A stretch of 64,000 bases of DNA from Semisulcospira habei (lineage: Eukaryota > Mollusca > Gastropoda > Semisulcospiridae), in assembly GCA_036245525.1 (NCBI GenBank), contig BTPG01000002.1:123240951-123304950 (forward strand), read 5' to 3'. Below, piece after piece: positions 1-56,944 of this stretch. Both the position numbers and the translations under genes were made by a program. The notes under the pieces were generated by a model. That model did no database searches, had not been told where the DNA came from, and saw only the letters and a list, made by a program, of their open reading frames with translations. The stretch's first letter is position 1. Every line of letters starts with the position of its first letter.

Positions 1-2157
1 AGTTCTGACCTGGAGCTCCCTGGTGAACTGCCCTTCGTGGATCACGCGACATGTCATGCCATCGTAGCTGCTCTTGATCAGGCGGACGAGCTTTGTGGGT
101 ACACCGTAGTGTCGTAGGAGTTTCCACAGAGTCTCTCGGTCCACACTGTCAAATGCTTTCTCATAATCCACAAAGTTGATGTACAGCGGGGAGCTCCACT
201 CCAGAGACTGTTCCACGATGATGCGGAGAGTGGCGATCTGGTCTGTACATGATCGGTTTTTCCTGAATCCTGCTTGCTGGTCTCTTAGCTGGGGGTCAAC
301 GGAGCTCTTCATTCTCTCCAGGATGATCCTGTTGAAGACCTTTCCTGGTACTGACAGCAAGGTGATTCCTCGGTAGTTGGAACACTTGCTGAGGTCACCT
401 TTCTTGGGAAGCTTGATTAGGTACCCCTCCTTCCAGTCAGCCAGCATCACCTCCTCTTCCCAGATCTTTCCAAACAGTGGGTACAGCATCTCCACCGTTG
501 TCTCTAGGTCTGCTTTCAGAGACTCCGCTGGGATGCCATCTGGGCCTGCTGCTTTGCCGTTCTTCAAAAATGCCACTGCTCTTCTGATCTCTTCCCGGCT
601 GGGTCTGTCACAGCTGATGGGTAGGTCGGTCTCTGCCGGCTGGATGCCTGGGGGTTCGGGTGGGCTAGGTCTGTTCAGTAACTCTTCAAAATACCCGGCC
701 CATCTGTCGAGTTGGTCTGCTCTGTCTGCAATAGGCTTGCCTTCTTTGTCTTTTACTGGTCTTTCTGTATGGCCATACTTGCCTGACAATCTTCTGGTAA
801 TGTCGTAGAGCTGTTTCATGTTGCCGCTGCCTGCTGCCTTTTCTGCCTCTGCTGCCAGGCTGTCTGTGTAGGCCCTCTTGTCTGCCCTGATACTCCTCTT
901 CACCTCACGGTTGGCTTCCGAGTATTCCCCCTGTGCCCTTACTTTGGCTGCTCTCGTGCAACTGTTGTTGACAACTGCTTTCTTCTGCTTCCTCACTTCT
1001 ATTTTCTTCAAGGTCTGTGCCGACAGCCAGTCCTTGTGATGGTGTTTCCTGAACCCTACAGTGTCTTTGCAGGTTGAGTTCAGTGCCTCTCTAACTGCCT
1101 TCCACTGCTGCTCTGTGGTGACCGCCTCCTCTTCATTTACTAGCTCCTGTAGCGCTTGAAACCGGTTGGACAGCACCAGTTTGAACTCTTCTCTAACTCC
1201 AGTTTCTCTCAGGAGGCCTACATTATAGCGCTGTCTTCTTGTTGTCTCTGTGCGGCTTTTCTTTAGCTTGAGCTTCATTCTTAAGGTAAGCAGATGGTGG
1301 TCAGAGGCGACATCTGCTCCCCTCCTCACTCGAACATCTTGAAGGGATCTTCTAAATTTCTAGGTAATGCAGATATGGTCTATTTGGTTCTCTGTTGTAT
1401 GGTCAGGTGACACCCAAGTTGCTTTGTGTATTCTTCTGTGTGGGAAGATGCTGCCTCCAATGACAAGTCGGTTTAGAGCACAAAAGTCTACAAACCTCTC
1501 CCCGTTCTCACTCATCTCCGAGCCTAGTCCCTGTCTCCCCATCACCTCTTCGTATCCGGTGTTGTCCTCCCCTATATTGGCATTAAAATCGCCCATGACG
1601 ATGGTGATGTCTCGCTCCGCACATTTGTCCAAGGCACTCTGGAGTCGATCGTAGAACTCTTGTTTCTCTTCCTCGTCACTGTCATTAGTGGGCGCATAAC
1701 ACTGGATGACGTTCAGCTTGAGCTTTTTCTTGGTTCTAAAGGCTGCTGTGATAATTCTTGGCCCAAGAGGTTCCCAGCCCATCAGCGCTCTCTGTGCCAC
1801 TGGTGACAGCATGAATGCTATACCTTCTGTATGGGGGGCATTCTCCTCTTCATGACCTGAATACAGAATCATCTCCCCACTTAACAGCCTTTTCTGGCCA
1901 GACTGTGTCCATCTGGCTTCACTGATACCTAGCAGGGAAAGGTTGTACTTTTGCATTTCCGCTGCTATCTGGGCGGCCTTGCCGCTCTGGTACATGGTCT
2001 TGACGTTCCATGTGCCCATGGTTGTATCCCTGGATAGAGAGAGGCGGCTCGGTCCTGTGGCTTCCGAAGACTTCCGGCTTTCACCACAGGACGTCATAAG
2101 TCTTCTGGTAGAAGAACCTTCCTCCTCCAGGAAAGGAATTACTGCTAGTCTTTTCAT
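1..2157 (-). pseudogene. RTE-like LINE copy R1: endonuclease plus reverse transcriptase
   Basis: Read on the - strand, this is one LINE ORF2-type protein. The AP-endonuclease domain lies at about 2034-1360 and shows MGTWNVKTM, LLGISEARW, QCYAPTNDS, VMGDFNANIG and QIDHICI. A TAG stop at 1357-1359 interrupts it where the other copy (30640-31035) reads CISKKF. The linker and reverse transcriptase then continue open to the left edge, with KCSNYRGITLLSVPGKVFN, AGFRKNRSCTDQ and YINFVDYEKAFDSVD. The RT catalytic box and C-terminus are outside the window. Clade RTE/RTE-like is inferred from the motifs and from the (TAAG)n tails of sister copies. It is one of five related copies here. Confidence 0.85.
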
Positions 2158-2455
2158 CGGCGTTTTTGTAGCTATTTCCTTTTTTGCAGGGTGGGGAAGC
2201 TACCCCCACGCCCAACCCCCTTACTAGGAGGACCAGGGGTTTTCTGTCGGGGTCACCTTCCCTTAGACCATGTTGGTTCACGGCACCTTATTTCATTCGG
2301 TGCACCCCTCTCATGAGGGACCCCCTATCCACCACCCAGGGGACGCGCCTCAACGCCATATGGTCCCAGCGCGAGGTCTTATTTGCCTGCTCGGCGTTAA
2401 ACCCAAATAACTATTTAACACCATTACTCACTACATGGGTATACCCTTGAAGAGG
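2158..2455. repeat. R1 leader region with a LINE/SINE-type 3' tail on the + strand
   Basis: No coding signal is seen. On the - strand this would be the 5' leader of R1. On the + strand, about 38 bp at 2376-2413 (containing TGCCTGCTCGGCGTTAAACC) match the 3' end of the I-like LINEs at 23690-23720 and 63810-63840. It may therefore be the tail of a separate + strand insertion abutting R1. Confidence 0.4.
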
Positions 2456-2839
2456 TAAATTCTACGAAGTACTTAAATGAAAAGAAAAGGGGAGACTGCC
2501 AGTGCTAATATTTTAGGAAGGTTACAAAGTAAAGTAGGTTATAGCACTGTCAGGGGAGAGAAATGTGCATGATCGACCAGTGATCATAGATCTACTGTGG
2601 CCAAAGCACCAAAAAAAAAAAAAAAAGAGATAGGAAAGAGAGGGGGCGCTAAGAGAGTGACTGAAAGCAATGAACAATGAACAATGAACCTTTATTTTCC
2701 AACGGTAGAAGTTATTGGTAACAGGACCAGTTTTCAAACTTGCCGTTGCTACATCTACTACATAAGTGACATAGACATGTAAACATACACATACCACACA
2801 CTGCTGCATGCACTGCTACATTCGCTCACGCACGCACGC

Positions 2840-2917
2840 ACCACGCACATACACACACACATACCCACACACGCACTCAGGTACGCACGCATGCACATCG
2901 CAACCCGCGCATGCACG

Positions 2918-2963
<46 letters not shown>

Positions 2964-3000
2964 CACCGCAATTCAGTACGCATGCACACACGCACGAACA

Positions 3001-3041
<41 letters not shown>

Positions 3042-3110
3042 ACACACGCACGCACTCAGGCACATACGCACAAAAACAAACACACGCTCTCGGACACGCA
3101 CTCCAGACAT
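2840..3110. repeat. (CA)n microsatellite cluster
   Basis: CA-rich sequence with two clean (AC)n tracts near 2921-2960 and 3002-3040, interspersed with degenerate ACGC units. Confidence 0.9.
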
Positions 3111-3240
3111 ACCTACCCGCATACGCGTACGCACAAAAGTATAAAATGAGTAAAAATACAAAGTAAAGCAATAAACAAAGAATCATTAAGTACATTAAAG
3201 TTCATACAGCAAGGGCAAATATGAATGCAGGTGCTATCTC

Positions 3241-3356
3241 TCCCCCCCCCCCCCCCCTCTCTCTCTCTCTCTCTCACGCCGACACACACACACACATACA
3301 CACACACACAGCATGCACGCACGCGCACACACACACACACACAGAGTCACACATAC

Positions 3357-3390
<34 letters not shown>
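3241..3390. repeat. poly-C, (CT)n and (CA)n tracts
   Basis: A run of C, then CT repeats, then CA repeats follow each other. This is low-complexity sequence inside the complex repeat. Confidence 0.9.
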
Positions 3391-3391
<1 letters not shown>

Positions 3392-4261
3392 GCGAGCGCG
3401 CGCCCAACATATCGAGCACACACATATGAAGGCAGCAATGCATATAGAAGCCCTCCCGAAGGGGGGGGGGGGGGGGGGCGTATCACATATCCACTGTTCC
3501 AGCCACTCAGTGCATGGAAATTTAAATCTAGGTCCCCCAAGCGGGGTCCAGATATTTAGCCTGTGTGGACAGCTGTTTCGGTCTTGGCGACCTCTTCAGC
3601 ACACCATCGGCAATACTGGAGGAGGCAGGAAATTCTGCCTACCAGCAATGACAACCACATTTTACTGTGGTGTCTGCAGGGGCATACATTCCATGCCGCC
3701 ACCTAGAGTTAAATTTCCATGCACCCTAAAAGAGAACCTACAAAAAGGGGGGAAAGGGTTGCAGTCGATATTGTAGTAATAAATGAAAAGAAAAGGGGAG
3801 ACTGCCAGTGCTAATATTTTAGGAAGGTTACAAAGTAAAGTAGGTTATAGCACTGTCAGGGGAGAAAAATGTGCATGATCGACCAGTGATCATAGATCTA
3901 CTGTGGCCAAAGCACAAAAAAAAAAAAAAAGAGATAGGAAAGAGAGGGGGCGCTAAGAGAGTGACTGAAAGCAATGCATATGGAAGCCCCCCCCCCCCCC
4001 CCCCCGAAGGGGGGCGTATTACATATCCACTGTTCCAGCCACTCAGTGCATGGAAATTTAAATCTAGGTCCCCCAAGGGAGGTCCAGATATTTAGCCGGT
4101 GTGGACAGCTGTTTCGGTCTTGGCGACCTCTTCAGCACACCATCGGCAATACTGCACATTTCTCTCCCCTGACAGTGCTATAACCTACTTTACTTTGTAA
4201 CCTTCTATGAAGTACTTGGGCCTGACCATTCAGGAGGACACCAGCTTTGTCCTGAACAGAC

Positions 4262-4568
4262 GCAGGAACACCTCCAGTGTAGGACAGATGCTGCAACACC
4301 TAAACTGGCCAACTTTCCAGAAGTAGAACTCGACTTGTAATGATGTACAAGATCAGGAACGGCTTATCTCTCGCCCATTGCAGGCAGCTCCTTCCCTCCA
4401 ACCAGGGAACTTGACACGGCTTCACACATCATCTCTAATGGATCCCCTGTCGAACAGCCTACAGGAGTAAATCCTTCTTCCCCATGTCTATCAGAGAAAG
4501 GAACGCTCTCCCTGAAGATACAGTCCAGGCTCCATCGCATGATGCCCTCATTGCAAGCTTTAAGTGAT
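4262..4568 (+). pseudogene. CR1/L2-like LINE, degraded 3' ORF2 fragment
   Basis: Across frame breaks the + strand reads LQHLNWPTFQ, then RTRLVMMYKIRNGL, then SFFPMSIRERNALPEDTVQA and DALIASF before a stop. This order is typical of the C-terminus of CR1/L2-type LINE ORF2 proteins, the region after the reverse transcriptase. Several frameshifts and a stop show that it is an old fragment. Confidence 0.65.
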
Positions 4569-5602
4569 CACCTTCTTGCAGCCCCCCACTGTGGGTGAAG
4601 GCTAGTGCTGTACTGGTTTGGGTTTAACCACAGGGATCATTACAGTAGCCGGAGGCACCTAAACAGCAGTTGGATCCAAAACACATTTCACCCTCCTCCC
4701 CCTACCTCCCCCCTCCCCCCTCCACCCCCAAATGAACCATCAACATAGGAATTATAAGGAGAAGTAATGGGCTTTGTGTTTTTTTTGTTGTTGTTGTTGT
4801 TGTTTTTTTGGTGTTGCACACCAAAACCAGCATTAATGGTCAGACTGTTGACTGTGGCTGGAGGCAAGAAGAAGGAAGAAAAATATCCAATATTTTTCAG
4901 CATAAAAGGTGAAAGAGAATACAGTTAGTCTCCAGACTGCCGTGAACCTATAGGGAGCATGAGCATCACACTATTCTACGCTGCAGAGCTGGACAGTCGA
5001 ATCACGTGTGTTGACAGCCATGGGTGTCTGGTTTTGGGCTCGGTGGTCACAATTTTATCCCGGCTGCGTAAACATAGCAGCATAGAGGCAACACTAGCCA
5101 GCAATATACATACAGATTCTTATGACCGTGCCTACTCCTAGACACGTATGAGCATATGTGACTCTTGCAGCAGTCAACGTATCACCACAACCCAATTAAA
5201 CTTTGTAAGCATAGCAGCTTGAAGGTAATTCGATTCAGAAATACATTTAGCTTCTCACAAGCCCCCACTCTCTGAGCGGAACTCATGAAGATCTATGCCT
5301 CTTGGGGAGTTTTGTCTATGGTTATAGGCGAACATTGCTAAACAGTGAATGCCATCCGTCTGATGTAAAAACAAGAATATATTTATCCTCGTGAAAGTAT
5401 GCGGTAACGGTGGAATGAATGTTTCTTGATAGGTTCATTTGTCTCTGCACATCAGATGGAACAGGACCCTTCTGCCATACCATCTGACGGCAGTTTCGCT
5501 GAAAGCTTTCAAGGCTGGCTCTAGCCTTGTACTGCCCCCAGCCCTCAACCAAATAACAGCCCTGACCAAGCCTATGTCAGTATATGTTTTTAATTTGTAA
5601 CC
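4569..5602. other. Non-coding, no recognised gene
   Basis: I see no coding sequence or clear repeat family. There are poly-C and (GTT)n stretches near 4692-4730 and 4785-4804. Short ORFs here lack protein-like composition. Confidence 0.6.
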
Positions 5603-5819
5603 TGGCTTCACTGCCTGTAGCTCTTGATATTGGATGTGTGTTGCTAAATGGTCTTGGCTTTATTTAGGCCCCATGTTGTAGGTTTATTTAACGTATTTGA
5701 CCGGCTGGCGACATACATTCAATTTTCTGTTTAGTTTTTTTTTCACAAGCAGTGCAGGCACGTCCTGAGAAAGCCTTGTTGCTGTCGGGACGATAAGCAA
5801 TGTACAATCAATCAATCAT
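5603..5819 (+). mobile_element. SINE-like element S, 5'-truncated copy S1
   Basis: This matches the last ~210 bp of the repeat seen in full at 26716-27097, 28247-28598 and 51496-51883. The shared core includes GACCGGCTGGCGACATACAT and CTGTCGGGACG. The tail is (AATC)n at about 5803-5818. Confidence 0.75.
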
Positions 5820-6755
5820 TGTAATTTTCTGAGTTTTCAGAAGTAAACCCGCCAGTATATGTGCCTCAGCAGATCCAAGTATATTCTGTAGTGAACCCGA
5901 CTCTGTCTTTACCAGAACGAAAGAGGGGAAAAAAGTGTGTTCATTTATATGGTCATTGATGTACAGTTACTGAAAAACAAAAAAAAACAGCCGAAACTCA
6001 CTGCAAACCACAATAGTGCATCTCCCTTCCCCCTCCCCTTCCCCCCCCCCCCCCCCCCCCCCCACTCAGCCTGGAAATTAAAATTGTGTTAACTCTGAAA
6101 AAACAAAACTTAGGCAGATTCTCATGGGTCATGGTCCTGTAACTTGCATGATGGACTCCTGAGGATCTGTGCCTTTTCTCATCAGTAGAAAGGGCCACTA
6201 TCAAACTGTCATAGATACATTCACTGATACGCACCTCCTCTCTTAAATAAACATAGATCCTCATGGCGCCCGCAGATGTGAAAGCTAATTAGAATCATGC
6301 CTCTTGCCTGCCTCTATCATTATGCTGGTCTGTGCGTGGAAGAAGCAGCGCGAGCTGATTCGCTGACTGCCTTCTATAGTGTATTAGATGCGTTGACAGC
6401 GATTATAAACAAACTGCTCAGATGGAAAAAGGGGACAGAAACAGAATAGCGCGAGCTCACATTCCAGCGAATCAAAATGATTAGGCATTTTGGAGTCCGA
6501 GTTAGAACAGAATATGTGCGAGGTGAATCTTTAGGATGTTCTACAGGGCAATCCTAAGTACTACACCCTGAAATATTCTTAAATTAAAAGTTTTTCTGTC
6601 TTTGTTGCTTAATATTCCAAGCAATGTTTCTGTCTTTGTTCATTAATATTCCAAAAAGTGTTTCTTTGTTGGTTATTATATTAAAAAATGTTTGATGGTT
6701 ATTATTCCAAAATGTGTTTCTTTCATTGTTGGTAATTTCCATTAATCTGTTTCAG
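5820..6755. other. Non-coding stretch before the first visible exon
   Basis: It contains a poly-C run at 6042-6064 and AT-rich sequence with repeated TTTCTTTGTTGGTTATTATT units at 6590-6730. No exon of the host gene could be recognised upstream of 6756. Confidence 0.5.
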
Positions 6756-52683
<45,928 letters not shown>

Positions 52684-52876
52684 GTAAGTTCCGACATTTT
52701 GGAGGTGTCATCTAATGACTATATGTACCAATTGCAGGAGATGGATCGACCATAATAATTCAAGGGTAGTACCAGATTAGCTCGGCGCATGATGGTGCCA
52801 ACCTAATCTGGCACTACCCTTGAATTACTTGGTCGATTCATCTCCTGCTGTAGTGTGTCAGGGCTAAATGAGTTAA
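52684..52876. mobile_element. Snapback MITE, family M copy 3, abutting exon 7
   Basis: The stem GGAGATGGATCGACC...AATTCAAGGGTAGTA / CACTACCCTTGAATT...GATTCATCTCC matches the other copies. The right end is GGGCTAAATGAG-TTAA. The left homology (CATTTTGGAGGTGTCAT) reaches to within about 10 bp of the exon 7 donor. Confidence 0.7.
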
Positions 52877-53279
52877 AGAACTGTCACTTGCCTCACAAGC
52901 TGCCCTGTCATGTGCCACATTAACCTCCTAGTGCTTGTGGCCACTGTTGCATGTTTATTTTTATTTTGATATTTCTGTTTGATCAAATGATCACGTCATG
53001 TGAAGGATTATGCGTTAAATGGATTAATAACAGCTGACACATCTCGACATTCTCCATATAGTTTGGTTGCTTCAGTATTCTTTAACAGCAATTAAAGTCA
53101 CTCACAGACATTGAATATGGTGGCAGTGAAATCAGATATTGTGGCATAATCTTATTAAATGTTCTGAACTCTTCTTAGACAACATTACGTTGTAACCGCT
53201 TTTAACTCTTGTCCTTACAAAATTGGAAATCACTCTGAAAATGAAAACATTATGGCAGAAATAAAACTGCCCAATCTAT
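52877..53279. other. Intron 7 sequence, no gene recognised
   Basis: AT-rich, no coding sequence or clear repeat before the I-like LINE starts. Confidence 0.5.
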
Positions 53280-55815
53280 TCACCTTTCTTCCAGAGAGAG
53301 AAAGAGAAGCGAGAGTCTTGTACTTGTGATTTTATATCGGATAACTCGGAAGACTATAATGCCCCTTTTACATTTTCAGAATTGCAGCAAGCCAAGCAGA
53401 AATGTAATGACTCTGCTGCTGGACTAGATACCATCCACTATCAGCTCCTAACACATCTGCCTGAGGATTCACTCCTTGTACTTCTCCAGGCTTTTAACCA
53501 TATCTCGATAACCTGTCATTTTCCGCCATCTTGGCGCCAGGCTGTAGTTGTGCCAATCCCCAAACCAGGTAAGGATCCTTCCGATCCGGGGAACTTTGAC
53601 ATCGTGTTTATGTAAAACTATGGAACGCTTGGTCAACGGCCACCTGGTGTGGCATCTTGAGTCACAGAGTCTCATCACAGATCTCCCATGCGGTTTCCGG
53701 CACTTCCGTAGTACTACTGACCATCTAGTCCGCTTTGAGTCGTTTATCCGAGATGCTTTTGTCAACAAGCAGCATGTCTATGCAATTTTCTTCGATCTTG
53801 AGAAGGCATATGACACTACCTGGAAGTATGGTATAATGTCTGATTTGTCGGACATGGATTTTAAAGGGCACCTGCCCGTTTTTATTCACAATTATTTGTC
53901 TGACCGGTCATTCCATGTCCGTGTGGGATCCACCCTCTCCGACTCCTTTGAACAGGAGATGGGTGTCCCACAGGGCAGCATTCTATCTCCTGTTTTATTT
54001 AGCATTAAAATAAATAACATTGTAAAGGCCGTCAAGGATGATTTTGAATGCTCTTTGTTTGTGGACAACTTTGCTTTGTGTGCACGAGGTCGAGGACTTG
54101 CGTTCCTTGAGAGGCGTTTGCAACTGTACCTTGATCGCATCCAGGGGTGGGTGTCTCTCAACAGATTCAGGTTTTCGCCCTCCTAGACAGTCTGTGTGCA
54201 TTTTACTAACCAGATGAAATTTTTTTCAGAACCTAGCCTGAGCATTGCTGGAGTGCCAATTAAGGTGGCTGAGGAGACAAAGTTTTTTGGGGCCATCTTT
54301 GACAAAAGATTGACCTTCTGCAACCATGTTAATTACCTTAAAACCTCTTGTCAGAAGGCCCTTGACGTTCTTCGTGTCGTTGGTCGTACTGACTGGGAGC
54401 CTTCAGGACATCTAAAGTTAAGTTCCTAGTCTGTATGCCGAGGCAGGGGAGCCTTCTTTCAGGCTCCACCGCATCCGCCTCATGCTCAGCTATGTTCTGA
54501 AGCTGAAGGCCCATCCAGACAATCCTGCCTATGATTGTGTTTTTAACCCGTCATTTGCAGAGATTTACGATACCCATCCGGGAGCTGTCCGTCCACTTTC
54601 CTTCCGTGTCCGACCTCATCTGCAGGCGGCCGGAGTGGACCTGGACAAAGTTTCGGAATCTCTGCAACACATCACTCCACCCTGGTTATTACCAGTTCCT
54701 GACATCTTGCTGGACTTGACCGCCCACAAGAAGGATTGTACTCCACCAGCCATATACCAACAGAACCTCAATGAACTCCTTTTAAGTTTTCCTGGCTATT
54801 GTCGTCTTTATACGGATGGGTCCAAGTCTGAGGATAGGAGAGTGGCTGTGGCTGCAGTGTCTTCTCGCCATCCTAGACGCCCATTTAAGCTCCGCCTCCC
54901 TGACCATTCCTCTGTATTGAGTGCAGAACTGCAGGCAGTTTTGCTGGCACTCAAGCATGCCTATCAGTCTTCGGAAAGGAACTTCCTGATTCTGTCTGAC
55001 TCTCTTTCTGCCCTGCAGGCCCTTCTGGGCGCAGGAACAGACCACCCACTGCTGGTGTAGATTAGAGAGCTCTACGCAAACTTGATGAAGGAATATTATG
55101 ACATCATTTTTAATTGGGTCCCGGGCCATGTGGGCATCGAAAGCAACAGGATCGCAGATTCTGTGGCCAACAGTGCCCACAATGACCCTGTCCCTGACTC
55201 ACAGACTGTTTATAGTTATTTTAAACCTGTGATTAGTGCGTACATAGCCCGCGAGTGGCAGTCCGGACAGAGGAGGGGAACAAGCTGCATGAAGCTCTTC
55301 CTACGGTGTCTACTTTACCGCTGCGGCAGCCGCCATGAGGAGACTGTCCTTACTCGGCTCCACATCGGGCACACGCATGTTACGCACTCTTACTTACTTA
55401 AACAGGATGAACGTCCATGGTGTTTTGCCTGTGATGAGCAGTTTTCTGTTCGACACTTTTTGCTGTATTGTGCCAATCTAATTGACACGAGATATAAACA
55501 CTTCACAGCAGACTCCTTGAATGTTTTGTTCCGGGATGTTCCCCTGGACAAAATCTTAAATTTCTTGAGAGAATGCAATATTTTTAACAAGATCTGAGCA
55601 TTCATAGATTATGTGAATTTCTTTAGTTTGCCCTTTTGGAGAGTCTGTAGACGTTTCTTTTAATGACTTGTGCGACATTTTAGCCTGACATTTTAAAGAT
55701 TTAATTACATCTTGTCTTAAGACCTTGCATTTAGTTTGGCTGACCAGATTTTTACCCATCCCGGCGTGAGATGGCCTTAGTCGCCTGCTCGGCGTTAAAC
55801 CCAAATAACAAATAA
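53280..55815 (+). pseudogene. I/Nimb-like LINE copy 4: RT and RNase H, 5'-truncated
   Basis: It starts in the region before the RT and runs to the 3' end CGGCGTTAAACCCAAATAAC. RT motifs: YAIFFDLEKAYDTTWKYG, MGVPQGSILSPVLFSI and LFVDNFALCARG (53548-54186), where the second catalytic Asp of FVDD is Asn. RNase H: LYTDGSKSEDRR, VLSAELQ, LILSDSLSALQ (54482-55060) and WVPGHVGIESNRIADS (55082 on). A deletion near 53590 (loss of YRPIA), a TAG stop at 54184, a deletion near 54400 and a TAG at 55058 disable it. No clear TSD. Confidence 0.85.
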
Positions 55816-55844
55816 AAATCATCCTACAACCTCAAACAGCATAC

Positions 55845-56566
55845 TGACTTGTTCATTGGCCAAGAAGCCAGGGACTTCATCACAAACTCCAAAGAAAATT
55901 ATCTGAGATGAACGAGTTACAGAGTTTTATGGCAATGTCCAGGCTTTCTACAAGGCGAACTGCACCTATCTTAAGAAGCTTCCCTTTCAGGACAAACTTC
56001 TGAAGCATGCTGAAGTAACAGACCCTTCATTGCAGCTGGATAGCTCCTTCAGCTCTCTGGAATATCTTCTCAAGAGATTCCCAGTACTGCTGCCGAAAGA
56101 GGTCACTGTGACGGCCATCCAGGAGTTCGCTGTCTATCAGTGCTCCGACATTAGGTCCTGTGTAGAAGGTACTGAGAGGGTAGATGAAGTGTGGGGGAGG
56201 ATCAGTAAGATGGAAACCAATGGACAGCAAACATTCAAGCTTCTGCCTTCCATCATGCTGTCTGTACTGGCTATACCACATTCTTCTGCCCACTGTGAGC
56301 GTATCTTCTCACTGGTCAGAAAAAACAAGACTGACTTCTGGGGCAGCATGAATCAGGGCACTCTGGAGGCAATAATAGAGAGAGAAGATGTGGGGCTACA
56401 ACCACACCCATCCCCCAATCGATCAATTTATTTGATCCTCTCGATAATTATACAAACCAATGCCAGCCAATACAACCAATGCCTTTATTACCTAGCTGTA
56501 CTAGTTCCACCCCAGAAATCATTCAAAGCAACGTTTTTTGATCAGCTGCCAACCTGTGATTATTAA
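55845..56566 (+). pseudogene. hAT-type transposase remnant (C-terminal dimerisation region)
   Basis: In broken frames it reads FYKANCTYLKKLPFQDKLLK, then QLDSSFSSLEYLLKRFP and, from 56030, an open frame ending KLLPSIMLSVLAIPHSSAHC then ERIFSLVRKNKTDF. The last pattern (hS-A-CER-FS-vrk-KT-fR) is the hAT C-terminal dimerisation motif. The catalytic part is missing upstream. The residues after about 56400 are not transposase-like. Confidence 0.75.
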
Positions 56567-56944
56567 GGCAGATCCCCCACCCCCACCTAAATAATTAATG
56601 CTGTCATTGACTTCTTTAAACAAAGGTTGCCAAACCCCGCCGATTCAAAGTGGCGAGTATGTTAGACTGAGTTAAGAATGTGCTAAGATCGAATCATAGT
56701 GCGGCACACACAACATACATCGTACAGGCATACGTAGCATGAGCCGCACAGACATACGTGGCTTATGTGGCACACGCATAGCATACACGGCAAGAGAAAA
56801 CAAAAGCTAATTAAACTACCAGCAATCACAGCACAACCACTATATAGGTACTGAATAGCAAGTCAAGCCGTCATGCGCCACAGGGTTTATAGCACACAAG
56901 CCGACTCGGTGTAGTAAGGAACAGTCATGTCTAATTTTGGCACA
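56567..56944. other. Spacer between the hAT remnant and the next LINE, unidentified
   Basis: Rich in CATACGTRGC / CACACGCATAGC-type words around 56700-56790. It could be part of an LTR on the - strand (TGTGCCAAAATTAG at the LINE junction), but no TSD was seen. Confidence 0.4.

Larger units (their letters stand above)
2460..4217. repeat. Complex repeat with duplicated blocks and a perfect 51-bp inverted copy
   Basis: Block A (2475-2680) recurs as A' (3783-3978). Block B (3430-3615) recurs as B' (3969-4155). The 51 bp at 2518-2568 are found again exactly, reverse-complemented, at 4154-4204. The copy at 3824-3874 differs by a base. The outer edges carry a direct repeat TTCTAYGAAGTACTT at 2460-2474 and 4203-4217. 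Between A and B lie (CA)n and poly-C tracts. This looks like a non-autonomous element that duplicated part of itself. No ORF of substance is present, and the ORFs over (CA)n are artefacts. Confidence 0.6.

Noticed and set aside
377..808. 143-aa ORF on the + strand (also at 28740-29171)
   Set aside because: It is the antisense shadow of the RTE-like reverse transcriptase on the - strand.
2758..3450. Overlapping ORFs on both strands made of His/Thr or Cys/Val repeats
   Set aside because: They are translations of (CA)n and (GT)n tracts and have no protein character.
56567..56944. Third solo LTR on the - strand
   Set aside because: A TG-like start is present at the LINE junction, but no matching end and no target duplication were found.
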